Source: Myxococcota bacterium
Lineage (GTDB): Bacteria; Myxococcota_A; UBA9160; UBA6930
NCBI GenBank assembly: GCA_028285625.1
Contig: JANQOX010000001.1
Span: 1-64,000 of the forward strand
Direction of reading: 5' to 3'
DNA: 64,000 nucleotides
Made by a program: the position numbers and the translations under genes. The notes under the pieces are model-generated. The model did no database searches. It worked only from the letters and a program-made list of their open reading frames with translations, and was not told the origin of the DNA. Positions 51,996 through 60,488 of this stretch are shown piece by piece; within the stretch, counting starts at the first letter, position 1, and each line of letters starts with the position of its first letter.

Positions 51996-52976
51996 CTAGA
52001 GGCGCCGGCCGAGCTTCTGCGCCAGGCGCGGGGCCACGCCGGGGCGGCTCCAGGGGCAGATCGGGAGGCAGGCTGCGCAGCCCTGGTGCTCGTTGAAGAA
52101 GGGCAGGCAGCGATCGAAGTCGACGTACCACTTCTCGACCCCGCGGACGAGCTGCTTTTCGTCGTGGATGGCGTCGACCGGGCACGCCGCGGTGCACAGG
52201 CGGCAGTTCTCGCAAAAGCCATCGGCACCGAACTGGCGTGGCGCGTCCACGCGAGCGGGTACCGACGTCAGTACGCAAGCCAGTCGAAACCGGGCACCGA
52301 GCTCGTCGTTGATGATCGAGCCGTGCTTGCCCAGCTCGCCGAAGCCCGCGGCGAGGGCGGCGGGGATCAGATTGATCGGGCCCGCCTGGGGCCCGCTGTG
52401 CCCCTCGGCCTCTTCACCCTGGGACCGAAGCCAGTCGGCGACCTCGAGCGCGACGCGTAGTCCGCGGTTGTATTGCTTCATCACCTCGGCACTCGCCTCG
52501 GGCTCGGGCGCCGTGTTCAGCGGGTCGTAGTCCATGGCCACGCCGATCATCACGACCTTCGCGTGGGCGACGGCGTAGCCCTCGAAGACCCACTGGGGGT
52601 CCATGTCCACGATGCCCACCAGTTCGGCGCCCGCCCCGCGAGCGACGTCGCGCAGCGCCTCGGACCACTGCTCGGGTGTTCGCGCGGCGGCGGCCGTCGG
52701 CTCGACCGGTGCCTGCGGCTGGTCCTGGAGCCCGGCGTTCTCGAGCACGAGCCCGAGCAGCTCGGTGTTGCTGGCCGAGCGTGCCCCCATCCATCTCTGC
52801 AGGGGTCCATGGGGCGTGGCCGACGGGTCGTGCCAGTAGATCGGCGTCGGGCGGCGCTGCTCCGGCTCCCCGAGACCATTGATCTCGTTGCCCGAGATCT
52901 CGGGCCAGAGCGCCATCTGCTCCTCGGAAGGCGTCCAGGGCTGCGCGACCTCTTTGCTCGCCTTGCGATGCGGCAC
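51996..52976 (-). CDS. Reductive-dehalogenase-like double [4Fe-4S] protein
   Basis: 326 residues from the GTG at 52976 (GGGAG upstream). The C-terminal quarter has two cluster motifs, CENCRLCTAACP (Cys255-265) and a later Cys290 with GCAACLPICPW (Cys300-307), preceded by GKHGSIINDELGARFRLACVLTSVP. That ordering, including KWYVDFDRC, matches the iron-sulfur half of reductive dehalogenases and, less closely, QueG. The N-terminal half would hold the cobalamin-binding region but is short. No TAT signal or RdhB-type anchor gene is present, so it may be a cytoplasmic relative with another substrate. Confidence 0.68.
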   Translation of the reverse strand: MPHRKASKEVAQPWTPSEEQMALWPEISGNEINGLGEPEQRRPTPIYWHDPSATPHGPLQRWMGARSASNTELLGLVLENAGLQDQPQAPVEPTAAAARTPEQWSEALRDVARGAGAELVGIVDMDPQWVFEGYAVAHAKVVMIGVAMDYDPLNTAPEPEASAEVMKQYNRGLRVALEVADWLRSQGEEAEGHSGPQAGPINLIPAALAAGFGELGKHGSIINDELGARFRLACVLTSVPARVDAPRQFGADGFCENCRLCTAACPVDAIHDEKQLVRGVEKWYVDFDRCLPFFNEHQGCAACLPICPWSRPGVAPRLAQKLGRRL

Positions 52977-53147
52977 GTCTCCTCTCCCTGGGTTCGGATT
53001 CGACGTCGCGTTCCTCACGGATCGGGAGGCAACGCGAACGAGCCTAGCGCGGGCGCGCGAGTCGATCCTCATCGTGGGCCGGTGCCGGTGGAGCCGTCCC
53101 CGCTGTACGCTATTCCGTGTCACCCGCACTCTGGCGTCCGCTCGGCA

Positions 53148-53330
53148 TGGAGAACGACGCAGGAGTACATGGCACTCGGGATCTACGGCCAGAACATCTA
53201 CGTGAACACCCGGCACCGGGTCGTGGTCGTGAAGAACTCCGCCGACCCGTCGTTCCAGGCCAACGGTTTCGAGAACGGCCGTATCGCCGTCGAGCTCTGG
53301 CGAACGATCGCCGCCGACCTGGCCGACTGA
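53148..53330 (+). pseudogene. C-terminal remnant of a serine hydrolase (beta-lactamase-like) gene
   Basis: About 60 residues (WRTTQEYMALGIYGQNIYV...NGFENGRIAVELWRTIAA) match the end of class C beta-lactamase/6-aminohexanoate-dimer-hydrolase-like proteins, in which a YGQ.IYV strand and VVVVKNSAD precede the last helix. The SxxK and Tyr motifs are absent upstream, where the frame reads as the shadow of the iron-sulfur gene. It is therefore a broken 3' end, joined to foreign sequence near 53148. An ATG at 53169 could still yield a 53-residue peptide. Confidence 0.68.
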
Positions 53331-53380
53331 ACGCCCCCCACTGGATGGGGACGAGCGTGCTCCAGTATCCTCGCGCCCGC

Positions 53381-54355
53381 TCAGCCGGTCACGGCCCGTC
53401 GGAAGCGTGCGCGGTAGGCGGAGGGGGAGACCCCGATCGACTGCTGGAACCTTCGTCGCATCGTCTCGGGCGACCCGAAGCCGCAGGCGTCGGCGACATC
53501 CTCCACGCTCTGCCCCTCGCGCTCCAGCAGCTGCCGCGCCCGTTCGAGGCGCACGCGCTGCACGTAGTGCGCCGGTGGCTCGCCCGTCTGCTGCGAAAAG
53601 ACCCGGACGAAGTGCCGGGGGCTCATGCCCGCGCGTTGCGCGAGCTCGGCGACGCGATGATCTCCGCTCGGGTCTTCGGCTACCTCCGTCTGCACCCGTC
53701 GGATGCCAGGGTGCTCGGCGGTCGGTCGCTGCAGTGCTGCGCTGAACTGCGATTGCCCACCCGGCCGGTGGAGGAACATCACCAGGATGCGCGCGACCTC
53801 GAGTGCGATCTCGGGGCCGAGGTCCTCCTCGACCAACGCCAGCGCGAGATCGATCCCGGCGGTGATTCCCGCCGACGTATAGACGGGCCCATCCTTCACG
53901 TAGAGGGCGTCGCGCTCGACCGTCGCGTCCGGGACGAGACGTTCCAACCGTTCGAGCTCGCGCCAGTGCGTGGTGACGCGCCGTCCGGCCAGCACGCCGG
54001 CTTCGGCCAGGACGAAGGCGCCGCTGCAGATCGACACCACGCGGCGCGCGCGCCGCCAGCGCCGGCGGATCCACGCGGTGGCTCGCGGGTCGAGGGCCGC
54101 TTGGCCGAAGTCCATCCCGCCCGGAACCACTAGCGTGTCGATGGGCCCGCGAACCCGGGCGAGGCTCTCCACGCGAAGGCCCACGCCGCTCGCAGTCTCG
54201 GGGTTCGTGTTCGGCCCCGCGTAGGTGACGGCGTAGGCCGGCTTCCGCCCCGGGCTGCGCTGGCACTGGTTGGCCGCCATGAAGACATCCGCCGGGCCGG
54301 CGAGATCGAGCAGCTGCGTGCCGGGGAGTACCAGAAAAACGACCTGCCTGGGCAC
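53381..54355 (-). CDS. GlxA-family regulator (DJ-1/PfpI domain plus AraC HTH)
   Basis: 324 residues from a GTG. Residues 1-175 form a DJ-1/PfpI fold (VFLVLPGTQLLDLAGPADVF, VVSICSGAFVLAEAG with the nucleophile-position Cys), used here to bind ligand. Residues about 225-320 form two AraC helix-turn-helix motifs (RVAELAQRAGMSPRHFVRVF and VEDVADACGFGSPETMRRRFQ). The gene is divergent from the GST, with 83 bases between; an inverted repeat in that gap may be its target. Confidence 0.9.
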   Translation of the reverse strand: MPRQVVFLVLPGTQLLDLAGPADVFMAANQCQRSPGRKPAYAVTYAGPNTNPETASGVGLRVESLARVRGPIDTLVVPGGMDFGQAALDPRATAWIRRRWRRARRVVSICSGAFVLAEAGVLAGRRVTTHWRELERLERLVPDATVERDALYVKDGPVYTSAGITAGIDLALALVEEDLGPEIALEVARILVMFLHRPGGQSQFSAALQRPTAEHPGIRRVQTEVAEDPSGDHRVAELAQRAGMSPRHFVRVFSQQTGEPPAHYVQRVRLERARQLLEREGQSVEDVADACGFGSPETMRRRFQQSIGVSPSAYRARFRRAVTG

Positions 54356-54361
54356 TCGAGC

Positions 54362-54394
54362 AGTATGGCATGAAATGAGGGGAATTTGTCATTT
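54362..54394. promoter_or_regulatory. Divergent control region with inverted repeat
   Basis: AAATGA and TCATTT are inverted across ten bases in an AT-rich patch between the GlxA-type gene and the GST gene. On the minus strand CATACT (54367-54362) would place a start site at the GTG of the regulator, again suggesting a leaderless message, but its -35 is unclear. Confidence 0.35.
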
Positions 54395-54438
54395 ACGCCA
54401 GGAGGCCGAGGAGCGATCCTGGCCGCACGGAGGACGTC

Positions 54439-55341
54439 ATGGCCATCGTCGACCGGCCTCGTAGCGAGCTTCCCGGCAAGCTGAAGGGGCTCCACCTCTT
54501 CCACTATGGCGGGGCGCCCTGTGCACAGCGGGTACGGCTGGTGCTCGCCGAGAAGGGCATCCGGCGCGGTCCGGACGTGCCCTGGCGTTCGGACGCCGCG
54601 GCGCACCTTTCCGCGCCGGCGGGCACCTACATCGGACGCCCGGTGTCGCTGCCCCGTCAGGAGAACCTGAGCGAGGCCTACGCCGCGATCCACCCCCATC
54701 TCGTGGTGCCGGCCCTGGTGCACGACGGGGTGCTGCACATCGAGTCGGTCGACATCATGAACTACGTCGATCGCGAACTCCCGGGTCCTGCGCTCATGCC
54801 CGACGGTGAGGCCGGCGAGGCTTGTCGTTCGCTGGTCGCCCGCGCAGCCGAACTGCAGCCGGCGGTGCGCCACGTCACCTACCGGTGGAGCCTGGGGGGC
54901 CTCGCAAAGCTCGGCGCCGACAAACAAGCAGAGCTCGAGCGGCTCGATGCGCCCGACTCTCCCGAACAGCTGGCCGACTTCTACCGCCGCTTCAGCAACG
55001 GGGAGATTTCGGAGGACACCTTTGCCGACCACGTGACGAGCCTGACCGAGGGCTTCCGCGAGATCGAAGCCCGACTCTCCGACCGTCGCGCCTGGCTGTG
55101 CGGCGAGGCGTACTCGATGGCGGACATCATCTGGGTCGTGAAAGTGTTGCGGCTCGACGAGGCCGGGTACCCCTTTGCCAAGTCGTTTCCGCGCGTCCAG
55201 GCCTGGTTCGATCGGGCTCGCGCACGCCCCGGGTACCAGGAGGCCATCGCGCGCGACCTGGGCGTCGCTTCACGTTTCCTGCGCGTGCGAGGCCGGGTGC
55301 AGAACCTGCTCGGCCGGGGGTTGCGGAACGCGGCGAGCTAG
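54439..55341 (+). CDS. Glutathione S-transferase family protein
   Basis: 300 residues. The N-terminal thioredoxin-like domain begins GLHLFHYGGAPCAQRVRLVLAEKG, with Cys at the active position, and ends HLVVPALVHDGVLHIESVDIMNYVD (the cis-Pro VPAL and ESxDI glutathione-binding motif). The C-terminal helical domain contains WLCGEAYSMADIIWVVKVLRL, the usual N-capping box. An insertion (WRSDAAAHLSAPAGTYIGR) widens the first domain. Substrate unknown. Control by the divergent GlxA-type regulator is likely. Confidence 0.85.
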   Translation: MAIVDRPRSELPGKLKGLHLFHYGGAPCAQRVRLVLAEKGIRRGPDVPWRSDAAAHLSAPAGTYIGRPVSLPRQENLSEAYAAIHPHLVVPALVHDGVLHIESVDIMNYVDRELPGPALMPDGEAGEACRSLVARAAELQPAVRHVTYRWSLGGLAKLGADKQAELERLDAPDSPEQLADFYRRFSNGEISEDTFADHVTSLTEGFREIEARLSDRRAWLCGEAYSMADIIWVVKVLRLDEAGYPFAKSFPRVQAWFDRARARPGYQEAIARDLGVASRFLRVRGRVQNLLGRGLRNAAS

Positions 55342-55362
55342 CGAGCCGCGGGGGAGGGCAGC

Positions 55363-55384
55363 CCGGCACGACGTAGCGTGCCGG
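55363..55384. terminator. Hairpin between convergent genes
   Basis: CCGGCACG/CGTGCCGG, 8 base pairs with a 6-base loop, fills the gap between the GST stop and the end of the convergent serine hydrolase. No U-tract, so a weak terminator candidate. Confidence 0.5.
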
Positions 55385-56632
55385 TCAGCGCGACAGCTGC
55401 CAGCGCCCTTCCGGCAGGTCCAGAGCTTGCCGCGCCAGTCGCCGGGCCAGTACGTAGCCACCCCGGTCGTCCAGCACGACGTCGGCAAAGCCGCCGGTGT
55501 TGGTGAGGACCACCAGGGCGTCGCCCCGCGACGGCACGAGGATGAAGAGGCCCTGGAAGCCCGGATTGCTCCCCCACTGCCAGTAGGTGGGCGTCGGGCC
55601 CCCCGCCGTAGGGACCGTGTCGATACCGAGCCCCGCGCTCCAGCCCAGTCGCGCGTCGATGCGGGCTTGTGGTTCCAGCAGCAGGTCGCGCGTGTCTGCG
55701 TGAATGAGGTTTGGCTCGAGCATCTCCCCGGCGAAGCGCGCCATGTCTTCGGCGTTGGTGTGAAGGCTCGAAGGAAGGCGGATCTCGTCGTCCCACGGTG
55801 CGGTGGGCACGACGACCAGCGCCGCGGCGATGGCGAGGCCTGCGGTCGCCGTCAGGCCGTAGATCGCCATGGCCGCCGCGGTCCGTGCGCGGCGGCCACG
55901 CCCGACTGCCCGTTGCACCCACCAGAAACCACCGCCGAGCACGAGCAGGGCCAACGAGGGCGCTACGAACCGCGCGGCGCCCAGCGTGCGGCCCGCCAGG
56001 GTTCCGTAGAGCAGGTCGGCATGGCCCGTAGCGACGTCGTCGTCGTGAGGCCGCGCGTAGGTGGTGCTCGCCATGCCCAGGGGTTTGAACACGTTCTGCT
56101 GGAAGAAGGCCTCGGCGGCGCGGCCCCCGTTACCGGGCCCAAAGAGCTGCTGGAGCAGCAAGTAGCCTTGCCCGGCGTACGCGAAGGGCGCCGGCAGCGG
56201 ACACCCCGCGGCGTAGGTCTCCGCAAGCAGGGCGTTGCCCAGGCCCGCCGTGTGAGACAGCGCCTCGACCAGTGTGGGCGGGCGGCACCCGGGCGCGCTC
56301 GCCAGGCGGGGCGAGGACAGCGGCATGTCGAGTTGCCACGCGCCCTCGGCAACCCGCAGCAGCGCCCCATAGGCGGCGACGGGCTTGCCGAGCGACGCGG
56401 CCTGGAAGACCGTGCTCGGCGTGACGGGTTCGCCGCTGCGTTGGTCGCGTACGCCGTAGCCCTCGAGCCAGACGGTCTCGCCGCCTCGGATCAGCGCGAC
56501 GCTGGCGCCGCGTACCCCGGTTTCGGTCATCGCGCGTCGGATGAGGTCGCGAAGGCCCGCGACGTCCATGGCGCTCGCGGGTCCCGCTGCGAGCGCGACG
56601 GCCAGCGAGAGACACCGAATCGAGATCCGCAT
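55385..56632 (-). CDS. Exported serine hydrolase with internal membrane segments
   Basis: 415 residues with signal peptide (CLSLAVALAAGPASA). The beta-lactamase fold runs from about 25 with SxxK in FQAASLGKPVAAYG, LSHTAGLGN and a Tyr motif in FAYAGQGYLLLQQL. At about 225-295 two hydrophobic segments (SLALLVLGGGFWWVQ and AIYGLTATAGLAIAAALVVV) interrupt the fold, then the closing half resumes with YWQWGSNPGFQG. Class C hydrolases with inserted or appended TM helices occur in myxobacteria. Substrate unknown. CAGGAG precedes the ATG. Confidence 0.82.
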   Translation of the reverse strand: MRISIRCLSLAVALAAGPASAMDVAGLRDLIRRAMTETGVRGASVALIRGGETVWLEGYGVRDQRSGEPVTPSTVFQAASLGKPVAAYGALLRVAEGAWQLDMPLSSPRLASAPGCRPPTLVEALSHTAGLGNALLAETYAAGCPLPAPFAYAGQGYLLLQQLFGPGNGGRAAEAFFQQNVFKPLGMASTTYARPHDDDVATGHADLLYGTLAGRTLGAARFVAPSLALLVLGGGFWWVQRAVGRGRRARTAAAMAIYGLTATAGLAIAAALVVVPTAPWDDEIRLPSSLHTNAEDMARFAGEMLEPNLIHADTRDLLLEPQARIDARLGWSAGLGIDTVPTAGGPTPTYWQWGSNPGFQGLFILVPSRGDALVVLTNTGGFADVVLDDRGGYVLARRLARQALDLPEGRWQLSR

Positions 56633-56835
56633 GGTTCTCCTGGGGCGCGCTCCGACGCTACCGCACTCGAGGAGGCCGTAGGGGGAGGGCGCCGGACTGT
56701 CCCTCGATGCCGCACACGAGGGGCGCATTGGGGACAGTTGGACAGCGACGTTGGCTGGGGCCCGCCTCACCGGGCGCTTTGGTGGCACGCTTCGTGCGAA
56801 GAGGTCGCCCAGGTCGGTAGCAGGGGGACGCTTTC

Positions 56836-57312
56836 ATGCATGGATCGAAGCAGCGGCGGCGCGCAGCACATCTCGGGACCGGTGCGGTGGCCGCGCTCGT
56901 CCTCGGCCTTGGAGCGGTCGCATTCGCCGACGCTCACGGGGGCGCGGCAGAGCCCAGTCAGGACGAGGTGGTCGGCCGCCAGGACTTCGTCCGCTACTGC
57001 GCGGCCTGCCACGGGACCGACGGTCGTGGCACGGGCTCGATGGCCGGGGAGTTGAAGACCCCGCCGGCCGACCTCACCCGCATCGCTGCGCGTCGCAACG
57101 GCGTCTTCCCGCAGGCCGAGATCCTGCGCATCGTCGACGGGCGCGACCCGGTGGTCTCGCACGGCTCGCGCGAAATGCCGATCTGGGGCCTCGAGTTTCG
57201 CAGCCAGGTCCAGCTTGGGCCGGCGAGCGAGGGTGTGGCCCGCGGTCAGGCGCTGCTGATCGTGCGCTATCTGGAGCGCATTCAGGTGGAAGACGCTCCG
57301 GACGAGGACTGA
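56836..57312 (+). CDS. Small periplasmic c-type cytochrome
   Basis: 158 residues with signal peptide (GAVAALVLGLGAVAFADA). Haem attachment is CAACH near residue 57, and the distal methionine is probably that of SREMPIWG. Class I monohaem cytochromes of this type carry single electrons in the periplasm. No oxidase or other redox partner is immediately beside it; the nearest electron-transfer neighbour is the haem-propeller gene at 60.5 kb. Confidence 0.88.
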   Translation: MHGSKQRRRAAHLGTGAVAALVLGLGAVAFADAHGGAAEPSQDEVVGRQDFVRYCAACHGTDGRGTGSMAGELKTPPADLTRIAARRNGVFPQAEILRIVDGRDPVVSHGSREMPIWGLEFRSQVQLGPASEGVARGQALLIVRYLERIQVEDAPDED

Positions 57313-57345
57313 GCCCTACGCCGGGCGCGGGTCCTGCGGCTGGTC

Positions 57346-59100
57346 CTAGTCTCGGCTGCCGCGCTTCGGACTGGGGCGGAAGCGCTTCTTCCCAGGTCCG
57401 CCGCGGGGTTTCGGATGGCCGCCGCTTCGCTCCCCCGAGCGCTCTCCGGCGCGCGTGATGCGGAGCTTGGGGTCGCGCGGGTCGGGCGGTCGAACGGCCT
57501 TCTCGAATCGATCTGCGGCCCGCGCTTCGACGTCGAAGCTGGACGCGTCGTGGCCCACTTCGATCGCACCCACCATTCGGCCCGAGATCTTCCCGCGCCG
57601 ACAGACGTGGCCGAGCACGCGGTTCGGAGCGGCGCCCCCGCGCTCGCCCCAGTTGATCGAAAAGCGCACGTAACCCGGGGCGGCGGAGCGCGCGCGCAAG
57701 GGCGCATGCTCCGGGGGTTCCCCGACCTTCATCGGCTCGCGTGCCGGCACGGGCTGCGCGAACTCGAGCAGCTGCGCGACGACGGCGGCCGGGTCGCGTC
57801 CGTCGAGCAGTCCCTTGGCGTAGTCGATCTCGGGCTGGGTGGGCTCTGCGTCGGAAGCGAGGAGCTCGTGGATCTGCTGGCGAAAGAGCTTGCGTAGCCG
57901 CTTGCGCACCTTGGCGGGGCCGGGCGCGGGCTGCCACGCAGCCTCGATGCGCGCCCGCTGGAGCAGGCGCGTCATGTGGCCCCGCGCACGCGGCGGCACC
58001 AGGAGGACGCTGCGGCCGGCTCGACCCGCCCGTCCGGTGCGGCCGCTTCGGTGGACGTAGGTGTCGGCGTCCCCGGGGACGTCTGCGTGGATCACCATCT
58101 CGATGTCCGGCACGTCGATGCCGCGCGCGGCGACGTCGGTCGAGACCAGGGTCTTGATGGTTCCGGCTCGAAACGCGTTCAGCGTGCGCGTGCGCTCGCC
58201 CTGCGCCAGCTCGCCACTGAACGCCTGTACCGGAAAGCCATCGCTCGAAAGGGCTGCGGCGAGGGAGGCCGCATCGATCCGGCGCTCGACGAAGATCAGG
58301 CAGCGCTCGTCGCCGTTCAGGAGCAGCAGGTTCACGAGCGCGGCGCGACGCTGGCGGGGATCGACCACGTGGGCGACGTGCTCGATGTCTGCGTTCGCGA
58401 CGCCGAGCCGCGTGCCCTCGATGTGGAGCGCGTCGGTCTGGTAGCGATCGGCGAGCCGGCGCACCGGCGCGGGGAACGTCGCCGAGACGAGGTGGGTTCG
58501 GCGTTCCTGCGGCAGGCACTCCAGGATCGCTTCGAGATCTTCTCGAAAGCCCATGTCGAGCATCCGGTCGGACTCGTCGAGGACGACGTGCTGCACGTTT
58601 GTGGCGACGAGCGCGCCCGCTTTCAGGTGATCGAGGGTCCGTCCGGGCGTTCCGACGACCACCCGCGGCCGCCGCTGCAGCGCGCGCCGCTCGAGCCCAA
58701 GGGACGTGCCGCCCATGACGACCTCGACGGCGAAGTCGCGCGCCCCGGCAAAGAGCCACCGCAGCTCTTCGCGCACCTGCACCGCCAACTCGCGGGTCGG
58801 AACCAACACCAGAACGCTCGGGCCGGCACGCTTCGAATCGGTGGCAGGGTCTTCTGCCATGAGATGCCGTGCCAGCGCCAGGCCGATCGCCACGGTCTTG
58901 CCAGACCCCGTCTGGGACGAGATGCGCAGGTCGCGCTCGTCAGGGGCGGCGTCCAGGACCGCGCGCTGCACGGAAGTGAGGTCCGTGAAGCCGCGGCGGC
59001 GCATGGCGTCTGCGAGCTGCGGTGACACCGTATCGAGTCCGGCCAACACGGGCGCTTCAGGGCTGGGATCGATCGGCTCGGTTCGTTCGTCTTCGGGCAT
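57346..59100 (-). CDS. DEAD-box RNA helicase with DbpA-type RNA-binding tail
   Basis: 584 residues. All helicase motifs are present: Q motif region SVQRAVLDAAP, motif I SQTGSGKT, Ia PTRELAVQ, GTPGRTLDHL, motif II DESD (Ser replacing the usual Ala), SATFPAP, and motif VI HRSGRTGRAGRAG. About 455-530 is a DbpA RNA-binding domain (YVRFSINWGERGGAAPNRVLGHVC), which in DbpA targets 23S rRNA during ribosome assembly. The C-terminus is Arg/Gly/Lys-rich. The DESD variant is seen in some active helicases. Confidence 0.9.
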   Translation of the reverse strand: MPEDERTEPIDPSPEAPVLAGLDTVSPQLADAMRRRGFTDLTSVQRAVLDAAPDERDLRISSQTGSGKTVAIGLALARHLMAEDPATDSKRAGPSVLVLVPTRELAVQVREELRWLFAGARDFAVEVVMGGTSLGLERRALQRRPRVVVGTPGRTLDHLKAGALVATNVQHVVLDESDRMLDMGFREDLEAILECLPQERRTHLVSATFPAPVRRLADRYQTDALHIEGTRLGVANADIEHVAHVVDPRQRRAALVNLLLLNGDERCLIFVERRIDAASLAAALSSDGFPVQAFSGELAQGERTRTLNAFRAGTIKTLVSTDVAARGIDVPDIEMVIHADVPGDADTYVHRSGRTGRAGRAGRSVLLVPPRARGHMTRLLQRARIEAAWQPAPGPAKVRKRLRKLFRQQIHELLASDAEPTQPEIDYAKGLLDGRDPAAVVAQLLEFAQPVPAREPMKVGEPPEHAPLRARSAAPGYVRFSINWGERGGAAPNRVLGHVCRRGKISGRMVGAIEVGHDASSFDVEARAADRFEKAVRPPDPRDPKLRITRAGERSGERSGGHPKPRGGPGKKRFRPSPKRGSRD

Positions 59101-59392
59101 CGCTGGGTTCGTTCCTTGCTGCGCGGGCAGCTCCAGCGGGCCGGTGCGGCTGGAAGGGCTTGGACCCGGTGTGACCCGAGCCCGTTGTCTGGCGGTGGGA
59201 GGCCGGCGGCGACGGGGGAGGGCGAGCGGGACGCTCTGCCCGAGAAGGCGCGAAAGTTAACACAATCTCGAGCGCCCCCTAGGGCAGGGCGAACCGGGTC
59301 GAAGCCCGGCTCGAAGGGGCTTTGGAGCGGGGTCGGCTCGTCGATCGCCAGGTCCGACTATCATGCTCGAGCCAACCACCGGAGGATGGAAC

Positions 59393-59851
59393 GTGTCCAG
59401 GGCAATCCGATTCACGGTCGCGCTCGTGTTCGTGTGTGCGCTCCCGCAGCTGGCTTCGGCCGCGGTCACGCTTTCGCAGAAGGTCGGCTTCTCCTCCGCG
59501 GCCAACGTCCGCGAACAGGTCCGCAAGGAGTGCACGCTGCAGACGGCGATCCCCGCAGCGGTGGCGGACAACGCGAGCGACGTTCAGCTGGTCGAGGGGA
59601 AGGGCAGTCTCTCGCTCACCATCACCGACGTGCATGCGCCCGGCGGTGGCGTCTTCAGCGGCCCGAAGTGGGTCGAGGTGAAGGGCCGGTACAAGGGCAA
59701 GTCGTTCCGCGCCAAGCGGTTGTCGGTGGCCGACCCCTTCGCGGGGGGCACCTGCGGCATCCTCAACAAGATCTCGCGCTCCCTCGGCCGTGACATCGCC
59801 ACCTGGCTGGAGAGCCCGCAGGACGGCGCCGAGCTCGGGGACGCCAAGTAG
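59393..59851 (+). CDS. Small exported protein of unknown function
   Basis: 152 residues from a GTG with GGAGG seven bases upstream (the ORF-track ATG at 59363 lacks one). The signal peptide is FTVALVFVCALPQLASA. The mature part is one domain with Cys in RKECTLQ and GTCGILNK, probably a disulfide, and beta strands (SLSLTITDVHAPGGGVF SGPKWVEVKG). It shows some resemblance to small periplasmic beta-sandwich proteins but no named family. Its stop is six bases from the convergent lipoprotein. Confidence 0.68.
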   Translation: MSRAIRFTVALVFVCALPQLASAAVTLSQKVGFSSAANVREQVRKECTLQTAIPAAVADNASDVQLVEGKGSLSLTITDVHAPGGGVFSGPKWVEVKGRYKGKSFRAKRLSVADPFAGGTCGILNKISRSLGRDIATWLESPQDGAELGDAK

Positions 59852-59857
59852 CGCCAC

Positions 59858-60391
59858 TCAGGGCGGGTCGGGAGCCTCGACTTCGAGCACGACGGCCAAG
59901 AAGTGCCCCTTCGCGATCGAGCCCTGTCGCTCGCCCGCGATCGCGCCATCGACACGCACCGCGAAGCCGATCTCGTCGGCCCCGCCCTCGCAGGACTCCG
60001 GGAAGTCGACACCCACGCGGTAGGTTCCAGGCCGAACCGCGGCGAAGGTGACGGTCTCGATGCGTGGGGCGGGCGCGTCGCATCGGACGTCCGCCTCGAG
60101 CGTGCCGCCCGCGCGGGTGGGGCTGTTGGCGAAGTAGACGGTCTCGAACGACGGGTCGGTCGCGTAGAGGTCGAGATCGGCATCGCCGCCGAAGGCGAGG
60201 CGCACGCGCACGGCCCCGTCGGGAAGGGGCGCGGCAGGGGTCTCTCTCAGGTGCTCGGCGAGCAGGTGCGCTTCGGCGGCGAGTTCGCCCGCGGGCCGCG
60301 GATCATGGGAGGGTTCGCTCGGGGGCGCGCCCGCGCACGCCACCACGGCGAGCAGGATGAGCGCCGTTGGGAATGCACTGAGCATGCTCAT
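59858..60391 (-). CDS. Lipoprotein with YfaP/DUF2135-like beta-sandwich
   Basis: 177 residues; the lipobox is VVAC in ILLAVVACAG. The mature domain reads VRVRLAFGGDADLDLYATDPSFETVYFANSPTRAGG, then TFAAVRPGTYRVGVDF, a pattern found in DUF2135/YfaP domains (acidic DxDLDL strand, YF.N, then PGTY). Such domains probably bind calcium or polymers at the surface; function here is unknown. The start could be 60391 or 60385. Confidence 0.68.
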   Translation of the reverse strand: MSMLSAFPTALILLAVVACAGAPPSEPSHDPRPAGELAAEAHLLAEHLRETPAAPLPDGAVRVRLAFGGDADLDLYATDPSFETVYFANSPTRAGGTLEADVRCDAPAPRIETVTFAAVRPGTYRVGVDFPESCEGGADEIGFAVRVDGAIAGERQGSIAKGHFLAVVLEVEAPDPP

Positions 60392-60488
60392 CGAGCTGGC
60401 AGTACCCTCTGCCCTGACCGCGCGGCCAAGGCGTGCGCGCCCAGCGGGCGCAGGGCACGAACGGGGACCGCCGCGAGAGGGCCATCGC

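Noticed and set aside
52977-53130. Cobalamin riboswitch before the reductive-dehalogenase-like gene
   Set aside because: No B12-box-like sequence or matching stems could be found in the leader.
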